A stretch of 64,000 nt of DNA from Gammaproteobacteria bacterium (GTDB lineage: Bacteria > Pseudomonadota > Gammaproteobacteria > Steroidobacterales > GCA-2729495). Below are positions 1-7,463 of this stretch, one piece after another (the stretch's first letter is position 1; each line of letters begins with the position of its first letter). The notes beneath the pieces are model-generated. The model did not search any database. It saw only the letters and a list, made by a program, of their open reading frames with translations, and had not been told where the DNA came from. A program made the position numbers and the translations under genes. The DNA lies in contig CP054183.1 in NCBI GenBank assembly GCA_015709695.1, positions 1,724,992 through 1,788,991 of the forward strand. The letters run 5' to 3'.

Positions 1-696
1 CCAGCCAGGCCATTCCAGCCCGGCCAGAACAGCGCGCGTCGGCCGGCCAGGGCGGTGACCACCGCCTCGAGCATCGCGCGCATGTCGATTCCCGTCATGC
101 TGCCGAATCCCACGTAAGCGGGCGGCTCTCCGGCCGACAGGAACCTCGCCAGTTGCTCCGCAGGCCGGTAGTCCCCTGCCGCCGGAACCAGCCACTGGCC
201 ACACATGGTCGCCTGGGCCGGCCAGTCCGCGGGCGCGGGCAGCAGCGTCGGTGAAATGCCGTAGAGCATGGGATGGCTCGTCCACAATGCCCTCCTCGCC
301 GGCAGGCCGAGCACGTCCTGGCGCGCGCGGTTGAGCGCCTTCCTGAACGACAGCCAGAACAGCTGGTTGGTGAGCCGCCAGCCCGGAGGTTACGATGGCA
401 TCGCAGCCACGTGCCGCCGCCAGCGTTTCGCGCATCCAGGCCGCGGTGTTCGCGTTGACCAGCCTGACGAGCGCGCCGGCCGTGCTGCGCGGCTCCTGCC
501 GTCCCCACTTGGCAAACAGCTCGCGGATATCGCCGGACAACACCGCCGTGGGCAGGCCCAGCGCCTGTGCCGTACCCAGTGTCCGGGCATCCCCGAGCAG
601 GAACACCTCGTGTCCTGCCCTGCGCAGCGCATCTCCCAGGGCGGCCAGCGGGCGGACATCGCCCTCGGTGCCGTAGGTCAGGATCCCGAGCTTCAT
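1..696 (-). pseudogene. GT1 (UGT-like) glycosyltransferase, internally deleted and frameshifted, 3' end outside window
   Basis: The N-terminal half reads from ATG at 696 as MKLGILTYGTEGDVRPLAAL, the usual start of GT1 glycosyltransferases acting on lipids or sterols, and continues to CDAIVTSGLA near 385. The next recognisable family segment, RLTNQLFWLSFRKALNRARQ, follows at once but in another frame. It runs on through YVGFGSMTGID and LFWPGWNGLA to the window edge. Intact relatives carry about 35-45 residues between these two segments, including the SVAEELGIP region, so the join looks like a deletion that also shifted the frame. Codon use on both sides is normal, suggesting recent loss. A sequencing error alone would not explain the missing segment. 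Confidence 0.75.
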
Positions 697-870
697 GATG
701 CGTTCCGAGCGCTGCTGGCCAGGCCCCGGAGGAATGGCTCGCAAGATGGCCAGCTGCGATGCCGCCCTGGATCATGAGGCACGCGAACTCCGTGCAGCCG
801 CGGCCGGTCGGGGCCGGACGGCCGGCGGCGGATCGGTCGTGTGTTGACCGCTACCGCAACCGCGGCAGGA

Positions 871-1494
871 CTACTTCCGCCGTGCCCTCAGCGCCACCAG
901 GCCGAAGCCGGACAGCAGGAGAGGCAGTGCACCGGGCAATGGCGTGACCACGGGGTCCACCGTCCTGAACAGGGCATAGCCGCCCTCGCTGGCACTGCTG
1001 CCACCGAAGACGTCCGTCCACACGAAGCTCGCCGGGGAACCGCCGATCAGGCTGCCGTAGGGTGAAGACCCGTTGGGCATGCTCACCATGAGAGTGGACC
1101 AGGCCGTTGCGGAGGTCGCTAGGGCTTCGGCATCACTCGCGGACGGATCCTTGATGCTGCCGTGGTCCTTGCCCACCCAGTCGGTCGTGTTCGAGTAGAG
1201 CTTGGTGCCGGCAATGTCGAACTCGCCGATCCAGGCATGCGGCGGGCCGTAGGACGCGCTGTCCCAGGCGGCGACGAAAATATGCTGCCCGGCACTGGCT
1301 TCGAAGCTGAAGGTCGCTCCCTGGCCCGGCCAGGTGGTGCTTCCCGAGGCCCCGACCTCGGTCAGGGAAGCGCCGTCGGCATCGCCGACGAACACCCTGT
1401 AGTAGTCGTCCGCCACCACCCTCGCCGTGACCGTTTCGGCATGGGCGGTGGTCGCGGCAGCCAGGAGCAGGCCAGCCAGGAAATATGTCTTCAT
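871..1494 (-). CDS. Secreted protein with PEP-CTERM/VPLPA-like sorting tail
   Basis: A 207-aa protein. It starts at MKTYFLAGLLLAAATTAHA, a clear Sec signal peptide preceded by GGCGGAAG. The middle is rich in Ser, Gly, Asp and aromatic residues with no recognised catalytic domain. The C-terminus has the tripartite sorting signal: TPLPGALPLLLSG, a short hydrophobic helix and the basic tail RARRK, close to the VPLPA variant of PEP-CTERM. Such proteins are normally processed by an exosortase and linked to the cell surface or extracellular polysaccharide. No exosortase gene lies in the window. An in-frame extension to 1743 exists but translates the repeat cluster upstream, so it was not used. Confidence 0.75.
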   Translation of the reverse strand: MKTYFLAGLLLAAATTAHAETVTARVVADDYYRVFVGDADGASLTEVGASGSTTWPGQGATFSFEASAGQHIFVAAWDSASYGPPHAWIGEFDIAGTKLYSNTTDWVGKDHGSIKDPSASDAEALATSATAWSTLMVSMPNGSSPYGSLIGGSPASFVWTDVFGGSSASEGGYALFRTVDPVVTPLPGALPLLLSGFGLVALRARRK

Positions 1495-1564
1495 GGGTGC
1501 TTCCGCCTTCATTCCTGATTCTTGTCGTTCTGCGTCACATCTTACGCCGACTGCAAGCACCCTC

Positions 1565-1646
1565 GAAATGGTATCTGACATATTTTCCCCAGGAGAAATG
1601 GTGCCCGCGGAAATGGTGCCGGAAATGGTGCCTGACATATTTTTCA
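1565..1646. repeat. Cluster of GAAATGGTGCC-type short repeats
   Basis: Four units follow each other: a full variant unit (1565-1590, GAAATGGTATCTGACATATT...), two truncated units (GAAATGGTGCC at 1595-1605 and GGAAATGGTGCC at 1609-1620) and a full unit at 1621-1646 starting GGAAATGGTGCCTGACATAT. The last is identical over 26 nt to 2512-2537 on the other side of the toxin-antitoxin pair. The reverse complement contains TGTCAGGCACCATTTCC, which I recall as a dispersed motif around REP-associated transposase genes in proteobacteria. No transposase is present here, so that link is inference. Confidence 0.7.
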
Positions 1647-1694
1647 GAGCGGGCCACACGATTCCGACCGCCCTCGGGTCACAACGACATCCGC

Positions 1695-1727
1695 AAACGA
1701 GAACGCCCGACCGGAACCAGTCGGGCG
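1695..1727 (-). terminator. Rho-independent-type terminator after the toxin gene
   Basis: On the minus strand CGCCCGAC (1727-1720) and GTCGGGCG (1711-1704) form an 8-bp perfect stem with an 8-nt loop, followed by TTCTCGTTT. It lies 46 bp past the toxin stop codon and before the PEP-CTERM gene, which is where the antitoxin-toxin operon should end. The T run is interrupted, so efficiency may be partial. Confidence 0.55.
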
Positions 1728-1772
1728 TCGATGAATGGTGCACGTCTGCGGTTTTCTACGTGCTCTTGATCG

Positions 1773-2108
1773 TCACCCCCCAAGTAGACGCCGCGCCAAG
1801 AGTGACTGCATATCCCGCCGACCATCGGCGATCATGTAGATGTAGACCTTCTGACCCATGATACGGTAGATCACTCGATAGGGCTTGAAGGCAGTCTGCC
1901 GATAATCCCGAATGCCGAGGCCAGCCAGTTCCTTGGGATAGGCACCACGCTCCGGGAACGCCATCAGGCTTTCGACGACCTCCAACAAACGATCCAGGAC
2001 GTAGTCGGCATTGGCCTTGCAGTCGAATTCAGCGATGTAGTCGTAGATCGACTCCAAATCCTGCTCGGCACCCTCGGTCAGCAAGACCTCGTGCTTGCGT
2101 CCGGCCAT
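1773..2108 (-). CDS. RelE/ParE-family toxin
   Basis: A 111-aa protein starting MAGRKHEVLLTEGAEQDLES. The family pattern is visible: an N-terminal helix pair with DLESIYDYIAEFD, an FPERGAYP turn, then the beta core YRQTAFKPYRVIYRIMGQKVYIYMIADGRRDM with the basic residues and terminal GRRDM typical of ribosome-dependent mRNA endonucleases (RelE) or gyrase poisons (ParE). Which target it has cannot be told from sequence. It begins 10 bp after the antitoxin stop, the usual antitoxin-first order. A longer frame to 2198 overlaps the antitoxin and was rejected. Confidence 0.88.
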   Translation of the reverse strand: MAGRKHEVLLTEGAEQDLESIYDYIAEFDCKANADYVLDRLLEVVESLMAFPERGAYPKELAGLGIRDYRQTAFKPYRVIYRIMGQKVYIYMIADGRRDMQSLLARRLLGG

Positions 2109-2118
2109 TTCTTGAAGC

Positions 2119-2382
2119 CTACTTGGCCCGCAGCCTTGCGACAACGTCACGCACCGGCTTTGCCTTGCCCGCCTCGATCTGCGCATTGCCCAGCGCAAGA
2201 ATTTTCAGCAGCGCCAACGTTTCCTGCGTTTCTTCGTAGGAGGCAACATCCTGAATGACGGCCTTGGCCTCCCCGTTCTGGGTGATTACTAGCGGCTCTC
2301 GCCCCTCGGTCAATTGCGCCAGAACTTCGGCGGCGTTTGCCTTGAGGTAACTGATGGGTTTGACCTGTGTTGAGTAGCGCAT
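2119..2382 (-). CDS. Phd/YefM-family antitoxin
   Basis: An 87-aa protein, MRYSTQVKPISYLKANAAEV..., with the Phd/YefM N-terminal DNA-binding fold (KPISYLKANAAEVLAQL, then EPLVITQNGEAKAVIQDVASYEE). The C-terminal helix (QIEAGKAKPVRDVVARLRAK) would cap the toxin. It is the first gene of the pair, preceded by a strong GGAGGTGGAGGAG ribosome site. A promoter overlaps a near-palindromic GACTTAATTTAGTC, consistent with autorepression. Confidence 0.9.
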   Translation of the reverse strand: MRYSTQVKPISYLKANAAEVLAQLTEGREPLVITQNGEAKAVIQDVASYEETQETLALLKILALGNAQIEAGKAKPVRDVVARLRAK

Positions 2383-2411
2383 GGCTCCTCCACCTCCATT
2401 GATCCACTAGT

Positions 2412-2445
2412 GACTTAATTTAGTCTTTATTCAGTCCTGTTACAA
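2412..2445 (-). promoter_or_regulatory. Promoter and operator of the toxin-antitoxin operon
   Basis: On the minus strand TTGTAA (2445-2440) and TAAATT (2423-2418) are spaced by 16 bp like -35 and -10 boxes. The near-palindrome GACTTAATTTAGTC (2412-2425) covers the -10 box, a position expected for an antitoxin autorepressor site. Confidence 0.5.
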
Positions 2446-2511
2446 CAGTTGGTCGATCCGCTCGCGTACCCAACCGACTAGCTCAGATGCTCCTGCTCCA
2501 GTCGGGAAATC

Positions 2512-2537
2512 GGAAATGGTGCCTGACATATTTTTCA
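2512..2537. repeat. Second copy of the 26-bp repeat flanking the toxin-antitoxin pair
   Basis: Identical to 1621-1646 over 26 nt (starts GGAAATGGTGCCTGACATAT) and in the same orientation. Together the copies bracket the two-gene cassette as direct repeats about 890 bp apart. The AT-rich repeat differs from the GC-rich surroundings. Confidence 0.75.
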
Positions 2538-2669
2538 CATCCTGCGGATCCGTCGGGCCCGCGGAAGTGGCTGGTGAGCAGCCAAGACGCCATTCTCGTG
2601 GATCGGCAACCTGCGCTGGCGCAGCATGGGCGAGAAACCCCAGCGGGCAGGATCCGGGATTGGGATGAA

Positions 2670-2745
<76 letters not shown>

Positions 2746-2818
2746 ACGTCCGAGTCAGGCGGGCGCAGTGTACCCGGCCCGCCGGGCCAAATCCATGCGC
2801 CCGGGTGGGGGGCGCCGT

Positions 2819-3253
2819 CTACACCGGCGTGCAGCGCAGGCGGCCGGGCTGTGGCTGGACCACATGGGCCACGCAGCGCCAGCCCTCCGCATAGCGGCGG
2901 AGGACATAGGCCGATGACAGCACCTCCTTGCCTGCCTGCGGGTCCCGCGCATTGAACCGGCGGTAGTGGAAGCTGGCGAACGCCAGGCCGCCGCCGAGAT
3001 CACAGTGGGAAACCTCCACCAGCTCGGAATGGGTGAAACCGGCGGCGTCGAGTTCGCCGCGCAGCCCCGAGAGCAGGCTGACGATGGCCTCGGGTGTCTC
3101 CAGCGTACTGGTGGCCCCGGTGTCGAAAACCGGCACGGGTGTACGGTAGACCTCGTTGGCGATGCAGGCGAAATCCCGGGCGTTCCAGGCCTTGATGTAG
3201 CGCTGGAACAGCACCTCGATCTGCCTGCTGTCATCCGCGTCACTGGAGGTCAT
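2819..3253 (-). CDS. SnoaL/NTF2-like polyketide-cyclase-fold protein
   Basis: A 144-aa protein whose length and pattern fit the NTF2-like/SnoaL fold: helix IEVLFQRYIKAWNARDFACI, the strand pair VFDTGATSTLETPEAIVSLL, then beta strands GLAFASFHYRRFNARD and WRCVAHVVQP. The family includes small hydrolases, isomerases and non-catalytic ligand binders. Steroid isomerase is one member, but no specific activity can be assigned. It is the last gene of a leftward three-gene operon, its start overlapping the oxidoreductase stop by 4 nt. Confidence 0.6.
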   Translation of the reverse strand: MTSSDADDSRQIEVLFQRYIKAWNARDFACIANEVYRTPVPVFDTGATSTLETPEAIVSLLSGLRGELDAAGFTHSELVEVSHCDLGGGLAFASFHYRRFNARDPQAGKEVLSSAYVLRRYAEGWRCVAHVVQPQPGRLRCTPV

Positions 3254-4284
3254 GAGGCTTTCTCCGGGGGAGGTGGCGAGACTTCGATGACGGTCTTGCC
3301 GGTATTGCGGCCGGCGAAGATGCCGGCCAGCGCCTCCGGCGCCTGCTCGAGGCCCTTGAGCAGATGGGCCCGGTAGCTGATCCGCCCCTGCTCATGCCAG
3401 CGCCGGATGGCGGCGAACGCCTCCCCGGCGCGGGGCACGTACTCGAAGCAGCTGAAGCCCTCGGCGCGGGCCTGCTTCAGGGCCAGCATCTGGAAATTGT
3501 GGATGCCCCGCGGCTGGCCGCCGTCGTCATAGTGGGAAATGAAGCCGCCACAGGCGATGCGGGCGTGCGCATTGATCCGCGCCAGCACGGCATCGAGGAT
3601 GTCGCCCCCCACGTTGTCGTAATAGACATCGATGCCATCGGGGCAGGCGGCATCGAGCGCCTGGCCGATGTCCGACGTCCTGTAGTTGATCGCCACATCT
3701 GCGCCCAGCTGCTCGTGCAGCCACCGGCACTTGTCCTCGCTGCCGGCGATGGCGACCAGCCGGGCACAGCCATTGATGCGGGCCATCTGCACCACCAGGG
3801 AACCGACGGCACCGGCTGCCGCCGACACGACCACGGTGTCGGTCTTGCGCAGCGCGGCGATCTCCAGCAGGCCGAAATAGGCAGTGAGCGCCTGCATGCA
3901 GAACAGGGAGGTGTGGGCCAGCAACGGAATGCCGGGCCAGTCGGGTACCGGCTCCGCCGCGGCAACCGGCAGGGTGCACCACTGGGCCCAGATCCCCGGG
4001 CCGGCAACCAGCGTGCCCGGAGGGAAGGCCGGGCTGGCGGACTGCTCGACGACGCCCCAGATCCGGCCCGGCATCGGCATGCCTGCGTCGGCCGGCGGGC
4101 CAAACGTGGCATCCGGCGACAGCCAGTAGCGCTGCACCGGGTCGATCGACAGATAGATGACACGCACCAGCAGTTCGCCTGCGCCTGGCTGCGGCATCGG
4201 TTCTTCCACCCAGAGGAAGTTCTGCCTGGACACGGCATCGACGGGGCGGCTGGCAATGCGCCAGAGCCTGTTCGGGGCGTTCAT
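3250..4284 (-). CDS. NADP-dependent MDR-family oxidoreductase (CurA/leukotriene B4 dehydrogenase-like)
   Basis: A 344-aa medium-chain dehydrogenase/reductase without structural zinc cysteines. The start MNAPNRLWRIASRPVD, the PGAGELLVRVIYLSIDPVQR catalytic-domain entry, VVSAAAGAVGSLVVQMARI nucleotide-binding loop and YYDNVGGDILDAVL are typical of CurA-like enone/2-alkenal reductases, which reduce activated double bonds with NADPH. The start at 4284 overlaps the thioesterase stop by 4 nt. It probably acts in the same lipid or xenobiotic pathway as the thioesterase. The substrate is unknown. Confidence 0.82.
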   Translation of the reverse strand: MNAPNRLWRIASRPVDAVSRQNFLWVEEPMPQPGAGELLVRVIYLSIDPVQRYWLSPDATFGPPADAGMPMPGRIWGVVEQSASPAFPPGTLVAGPGIWAQWCTLPVAAAEPVPDWPGIPLLAHTSLFCMQALTAYFGLLEIAALRKTDTVVVSAAAGAVGSLVVQMARINGCARLVAIAGSEDKCRWLHEQLGADVAINYRTSDIGQALDAACPDGIDVYYDNVGGDILDAVLARINAHARIACGGFISHYDDGGQPRGIHNFQMLALKQARAEGFSCFEYVPRAGEAFAAIRRWHEQGRISYRAHLLKGLEQAPEALAGIFAGRNTGKTVIEVSPPPPEKAS

Positions 4285-4730
4285 GGTCCCTCCTCCTGTG
4301 TCGGCAACGCGCGGGTACGCTGCCTGAACCCTTCCGGCATGGACGCCAGCCTGCGCGTTGCCAGATCGAAGAACACGATCCCGGTCTTGCCGCGCGCCAC
4401 CTCGCGGCCGGAGACCTTCTCGGTCATGCACCACACCAGGTCGCATCCCTTCGGGTTGAAGTCAGCGGCAGCCATGCGCACGACCATGACTTCGCCGCGG
4501 AACGCCTCCGACTTGTACTGGACGGCGGCGTCGGCGATCAGCGTGACCAGACCGTCGATCCGGCCCTCCGGGTAGCCCAGCGCGGCGAAGTAGCGCATCT
4601 GCGCCTCGGAAACGAGGCTGATCAGCATGGCGTTGTCGAGGTGGCTGCCGTAATTGATGTGCCCCACGTAGATCGTGAGGTCGGTGGCGAAGGCAAACTG
4701 CCCGGGCAGGTCGATGCTGATGCGTGGCAT
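4281..4730 (-). CDS. Acyl-CoA thioesterase, hotdog fold (4HBT type)
   Basis: A 149-aa protein with the 4-hydroxybenzoyl-CoA-type thioesterase pattern. YVGHINYGSHLDNAMLISLV is the turn into the central helix with conserved His and Asp. AAVQYKSEAFRGEVMVV is the following strand pair, and EVARGKTGIVFFD the last strand. Such enzymes hydrolyse acyl-CoA to free acid and CoA. It is the first gene of the operon with the oxidoreductase and SnoaL-like protein and diverges from the membrane-protein pair at 4956. Confidence 0.78.
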   Translation of the reverse strand: MPRISIDLPGQFAFATDLTIYVGHINYGSHLDNAMLISLVSEAQMRYFAALGYPEGRIDGLVTLIADAAVQYKSEAFRGEVMVVRMAAADFNPKGCDLVWCMTEKVSGREVARGKTGIVFFDLATRRLASMPEGFRQRTRALPTQEEGP

Positions 4731-4890
4731 GGCGGCGTCTGTGCTCCGTCGGGGGGTTGTGCGGATTCTCCGGCGTACAGCGGCTGCCGCGGAATGCCCG
4801 CTAGCTTAGCGAAGCACTCCGGCGGACGCCACGGGAGCAGGACTGCCGGTGGTGGGCGTCGCAAACCTGCCTGACTCGAACTTCGTACTA

Positions 4891-4907
4891 TGTCAATATG
4901 GTTGATG
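4891..4907. promoter_or_regulatory. Operator-like inverted repeat TGTCAA-N5-TTGATG (copy 1)
   Basis: TGTCAA (4891-4896) and TTGATG (4902-4907), spaced by 5 nt, lie between the divergent thioesterase operon and the membrane-protein pair. A very similar site occurs at 9105-9121 before the paralogous pair. The spacing and symmetry suit a dimeric repressor such as TetR or GntR. No regulator gene is adjacent. Confidence 0.45.
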
Positions 4908-4955
4908 AATAACCGGATGCCCGGTGCCTGACCTGCCTCCCGGAGATGCGCGGCC

Positions 4956-5480
4956 ATGCTGCAGCTTCTGACAACGATCGTGTCTCCCTACTACCTCTAC
5001 ATCAAGTTCCTGCACGTGACGGCGGCGCTGGGCTGGGTCTGGAGCGCCTCCACGGCCTACGCCTACTACCTGCTGCCGGTCATGAAGGCCTGGCGGAGAA
5101 ACCCCGGCGATGCCGAGATCATCCCCGTGCGCAACTGGGCGCTCGAGCGCTTCGAGGAAGCCGTGATCTACGAGCACGTCTTCTTCCCGATCGTCCTGGT
5201 GACCGGCCCGCTGATGTACCTCGCCGCCGGCTTCAGGCCCGGTGTGGCCTGGATGGACCTCAAGCTGCTCATCGTCGTGGGCCTGTTCATCCCGATCGAG
5301 ATCATGGATTACTACATGTCGCATTTCGGCGGCAACAAGTACCGCATCAGGGCCTCCGGGGACATGGTGCGCTACGAGCACATGGTGCACCGGCACTGGT
5401 GGCTCATCCTGGTGACGACACCGGCCGTCATGGTCTACGGCCTGCTGATCGTGCTGCTGGCCATCGCCAAGCCCTTCTAG
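4956..5480 (+). CDS. Four-helix membrane protein with invariant histidines (module copy 1, gene A)
   Basis: A 174-aa protein with about four hydrophobic spans (near residues 14-40, 72-92, 99-118 and 148-170). It is the same length as its paralogue at 9223-9747 and about 54% identical by ungapped hand count. Four histidines are shared at positions 20 (IKFLHV), 74 (YEHVFFP), 123 (SHFGGNK) and 147 (HRHWW), along with KAWRRNP and TGPLMY. Intramembrane or edge histidines of this kind often bind heme b, as in HemJ or DUF2269-like proteins, but that is inference. It is followed at 12 bp by gene B. No named family is claimed. Confidence 0.7.
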   Translation: MLQLLTTIVSPYYLYIKFLHVTAALGWVWSASTAYAYYLLPVMKAWRRNPGDAEIIPVRNWALERFEEAVIYEHVFFPIVLVTGPLMYLAAGFRPGVAWMDLKLLIVVGLFIPIEIMDYYMSHFGGNKYRIRASGDMVRYEHMVHRHWWLILVTTPAVMVYGLLIVLLAIAKPF

Positions 5481-5492
5481 GAGGACATCCGC

Positions 5493-5837
5493 GTGGAATT
5501 CAGCGGCAACCCCGCGAAGTACCGGCGCATTGCCATCGCCTCGTCGGTCATCCTCAACCTCTACCTGTACCTTGGCATGGCCGGCCTGCAGTACTGGGCC
5601 CGCGGTTCCACCTGGCTCCTCGGCTGGAAGCCCGTTCTGGGCGCCGTGCTGTTCACGGCATTGTTCGCGCGCCTGAGCTACCGCTGGATGCTGCGGCTCG
5701 ACGCGCGCTTCGGCACCGGCCGTGGCTGGACGCTCGAAAGCCGCCGACTGAAGCTGCCGGAGCGCGCGCTGCGACGCCAGCCGGGCAAGGTCGCCGGCCG
5801 CAACATGCCGCCGGGGTCACCGGGGTCACCCGGCTAG
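5493..5837 (+). CDS. Small two-helix membrane protein (module copy 1, gene B)
   Basis: A 114-aa protein starting at GTG, MEFSGNPAKYRRIAIAS, preceded by AGGAGG (5479-5484). The start is fixed by the paralogue at 9778, which begins MEFKGNPALYRRIAIA at an ATG. Two hydrophobic spans follow, with the shared motifs STWLLGWKPVL and YRWMLRLDARFG. The C-terminal tail is longer than in the paralogue and ends in a PPGSPGSPG run. Its end overlaps the convergent acyl-CoA synthetase by 4 nt. It presumably forms a complex with gene A. Confidence 0.65.
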   Translation: MEFSGNPAKYRRIAIASSVILNLYLYLGMAGLQYWARGSTWLLGWKPVLGAVLFTALFARLSYRWMLRLDARFGTGRGWTLESRRLKLPERALRRQPGKVAGRNMPPGSPGSPG

Positions 5838-7399
5838 ACCACCTGTCGCGATCGCCCCTCCCAGAACGGCGCCCGCAACTCGCGCTTGAGGATCTTGCCG
5901 GAGGCGTTGCGCGGGATCTCGGTGGCGAAACTCACCGAGCGCGGAATCTTGTAGCCGGCAAGATGCCCGCGTGCATGCGCGATCACGGATTCCGCGCTGG
6001 GCGTGCAGCCCGGCACCGGCACCACGACCGCATGCACGCTCTCGCCCCACTCCTCGTTCGGAATGCCGAACACGGCCACATCGTCGATGTCCGGGTGGAT
6101 CTCCAGCGCGGCCTCGACCTCCGCCGGGTAGATCTTCATGCCACCCGAGACGATCATGTCCGACTTGCGGTCGCAGATGTAGAAGTAGCCCTCCTCGTCG
6201 AAGTACGCCACGTCACCGACGGTCATGTAGTCGCCGCGACGATTGCTGTCGTACTTGTCCTGGGCGTTGTGATAGGTGGAGAAGACGCTCTTCGAGCGCA
6301 CCGCCAGTTCGCCGGGCACGTGGGGCCGGGTGATGCGCGCGCCCGCATCGTCGAACAGCGCGATCTCCACGCCTGGCAGGGGCTTGCCGCACGAGCCGGG
6401 CTTGCGCCGCTGGTCCTTCGGCTCGAGCAGCGTGTTCACGCCCAGCTCGGTCGAGCCATACAGCTCCCACAGCGAATCCTCCGGAAAATCCGCAAGGTAC
6501 TGCAGCTTGAGCGCAAACGACCAGGGAGCGGCATTCGCGACCATGATCCGCAACCCGGATCGGTCGTAGCGTGCCTTCACCGCAGCCGGCAGGTTGCACA
6601 GCATGCGGATGGGCGTCGGTGCCGAGAAGGTGCAGGTCACCCCGTACTCGACCAGCAGCCTGAGCCAGTCCTCGGCATCGAACTTGCGCTGCAGGACCAC
6701 GGTGTTGCCGAGGGACGTGGCAATGCCGAGGAAGGCGCCCTGGGCCGCGTGGTACAGCGGACCCGTGCTGAGATACACGTCATCGGGCCGGTAGCCGATC
6801 ATCCCGACCATGGTCTGCTGCAGGCCGGGATCTCCGAAACCTGTCCGCAGCGCACCCTTGGGCCTGCCGGTCGTTCCGGAGGTGTAGGTCATGGTGCCGG
6901 CGGTTCCGGCCAGGTCGACGACAGGCTCGGCATCGCTCGCTCCGGCCAGCAGCTCCTCGACCTGGATCTGTCCCTCGAGGGGGGTGCCGTCGAAAACCAG
7001 CACCTGCTGCACCGTCGGCAGCCTGTCGCGGATGCTGGCGAAGCTGGCGGCATGCTCGGCATCGATGTAGACCACGGCCGCCCCGCAGTCGCCGGTCATG
7101 TAGGCCATTTCGGCCGGCACCAGGCGGTAGTTGAGCGGCACCGCGATGGCGCCGATCTTGCGTGCGGCGTGGATCATGCGCACCGCACCGAGCGAGTTCT
7201 GCCCGCACCAGACCACCTTGTCGCGCGGCCGCACGCCGAGCCCGAGCAGCAGGTTGGCCAGGCGGTTCGCCTGCTGGTTCAGCTCGGCATAGGTCCAGCA
7301 CCGCACGCCTCCGCCCCCGCGGTCATCGACGACAGCGCGCTTCCCTGGCTGGACCCCGGCCTGCACCGTCAGAAAATCCGCTGGACGTGCCTGCGACAT
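5834..7399 (-). CDS. Acyl-CoA synthetase (AMP-forming), class I adenylate-forming enzyme
   Basis: A 521-aa protein. It activates a carboxylic acid to acyl-AMP and then acyl-CoA. Signatures in order: P-loop YTSGTTGRPKGA (172-183), the YGSTELG motif, GDYMTVGDVAYFDEEGYFYI with DRKSDMIVSGGMKIYPAEVE in the hinge, and the C-terminal lysine motif NASGKILKREL. The long hinge motif with Gly-Gly fits fatty or steroid/terpenoid acid ligases; substrate cannot be read out. It is transcribed leftward after a second ligase (64-bp gap) and ends against the gene B stop. Confidence 0.9.
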   Translation of the reverse strand: MSQARPADFLTVQAGVQPGKRAVVDDRGGGGVRCWTYAELNQQANRLANLLLGLGVRPRDKVVWCGQNSLGAVRMIHAARKIGAIAVPLNYRLVPAEMAYMTGDCGAAVVYIDAEHAASFASIRDRLPTVQQVLVFDGTPLEGQIQVEELLAGASDAEPVVDLAGTAGTMTYTSGTTGRPKGALRTGFGDPGLQQTMVGMIGYRPDDVYLSTGPLYHAAQGAFLGIATSLGNTVVLQRKFDAEDWLRLLVEYGVTCTFSAPTPIRMLCNLPAAVKARYDRSGLRIMVANAAPWSFALKLQYLADFPEDSLWELYGSTELGVNTLLEPKDQRRKPGSCGKPLPGVEIALFDDAGARITRPHVPGELAVRSKSVFSTYHNAQDKYDSNRRGDYMTVGDVAYFDEEGYFYICDRKSDMIVSGGMKIYPAEVEAALEIHPDIDDVAVFGIPNEEWGESVHAVVVPVPGCTPSAESVIAHARGHLAGYKIPRSVSFATEIPRNASGKILKRELRAPFWEGRSRQVV

Positions 7400-7463
7400 G
7401 CCGATTCTCCTGGGTGATCCCGCCTGCCAGATGGTGTCTCTGCCGTGCTGTCGCGGACCCGTG

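Noticed and set aside
1427-1861. 144-aa plus-strand frame across the repeat cluster
   Set aside because: It is made of repeat translations such as EMVPEMVPD and runs against the signal-peptide gene; no ribosome site.
4946-7417. 823-aa plus-strand frame across the first membrane module and acyl-CoA synthetase
   Set aside because: It lies antisense to a synthetase with all catalytic motifs and is an Arg/His-rich shadow typical of GC-rich DNA.
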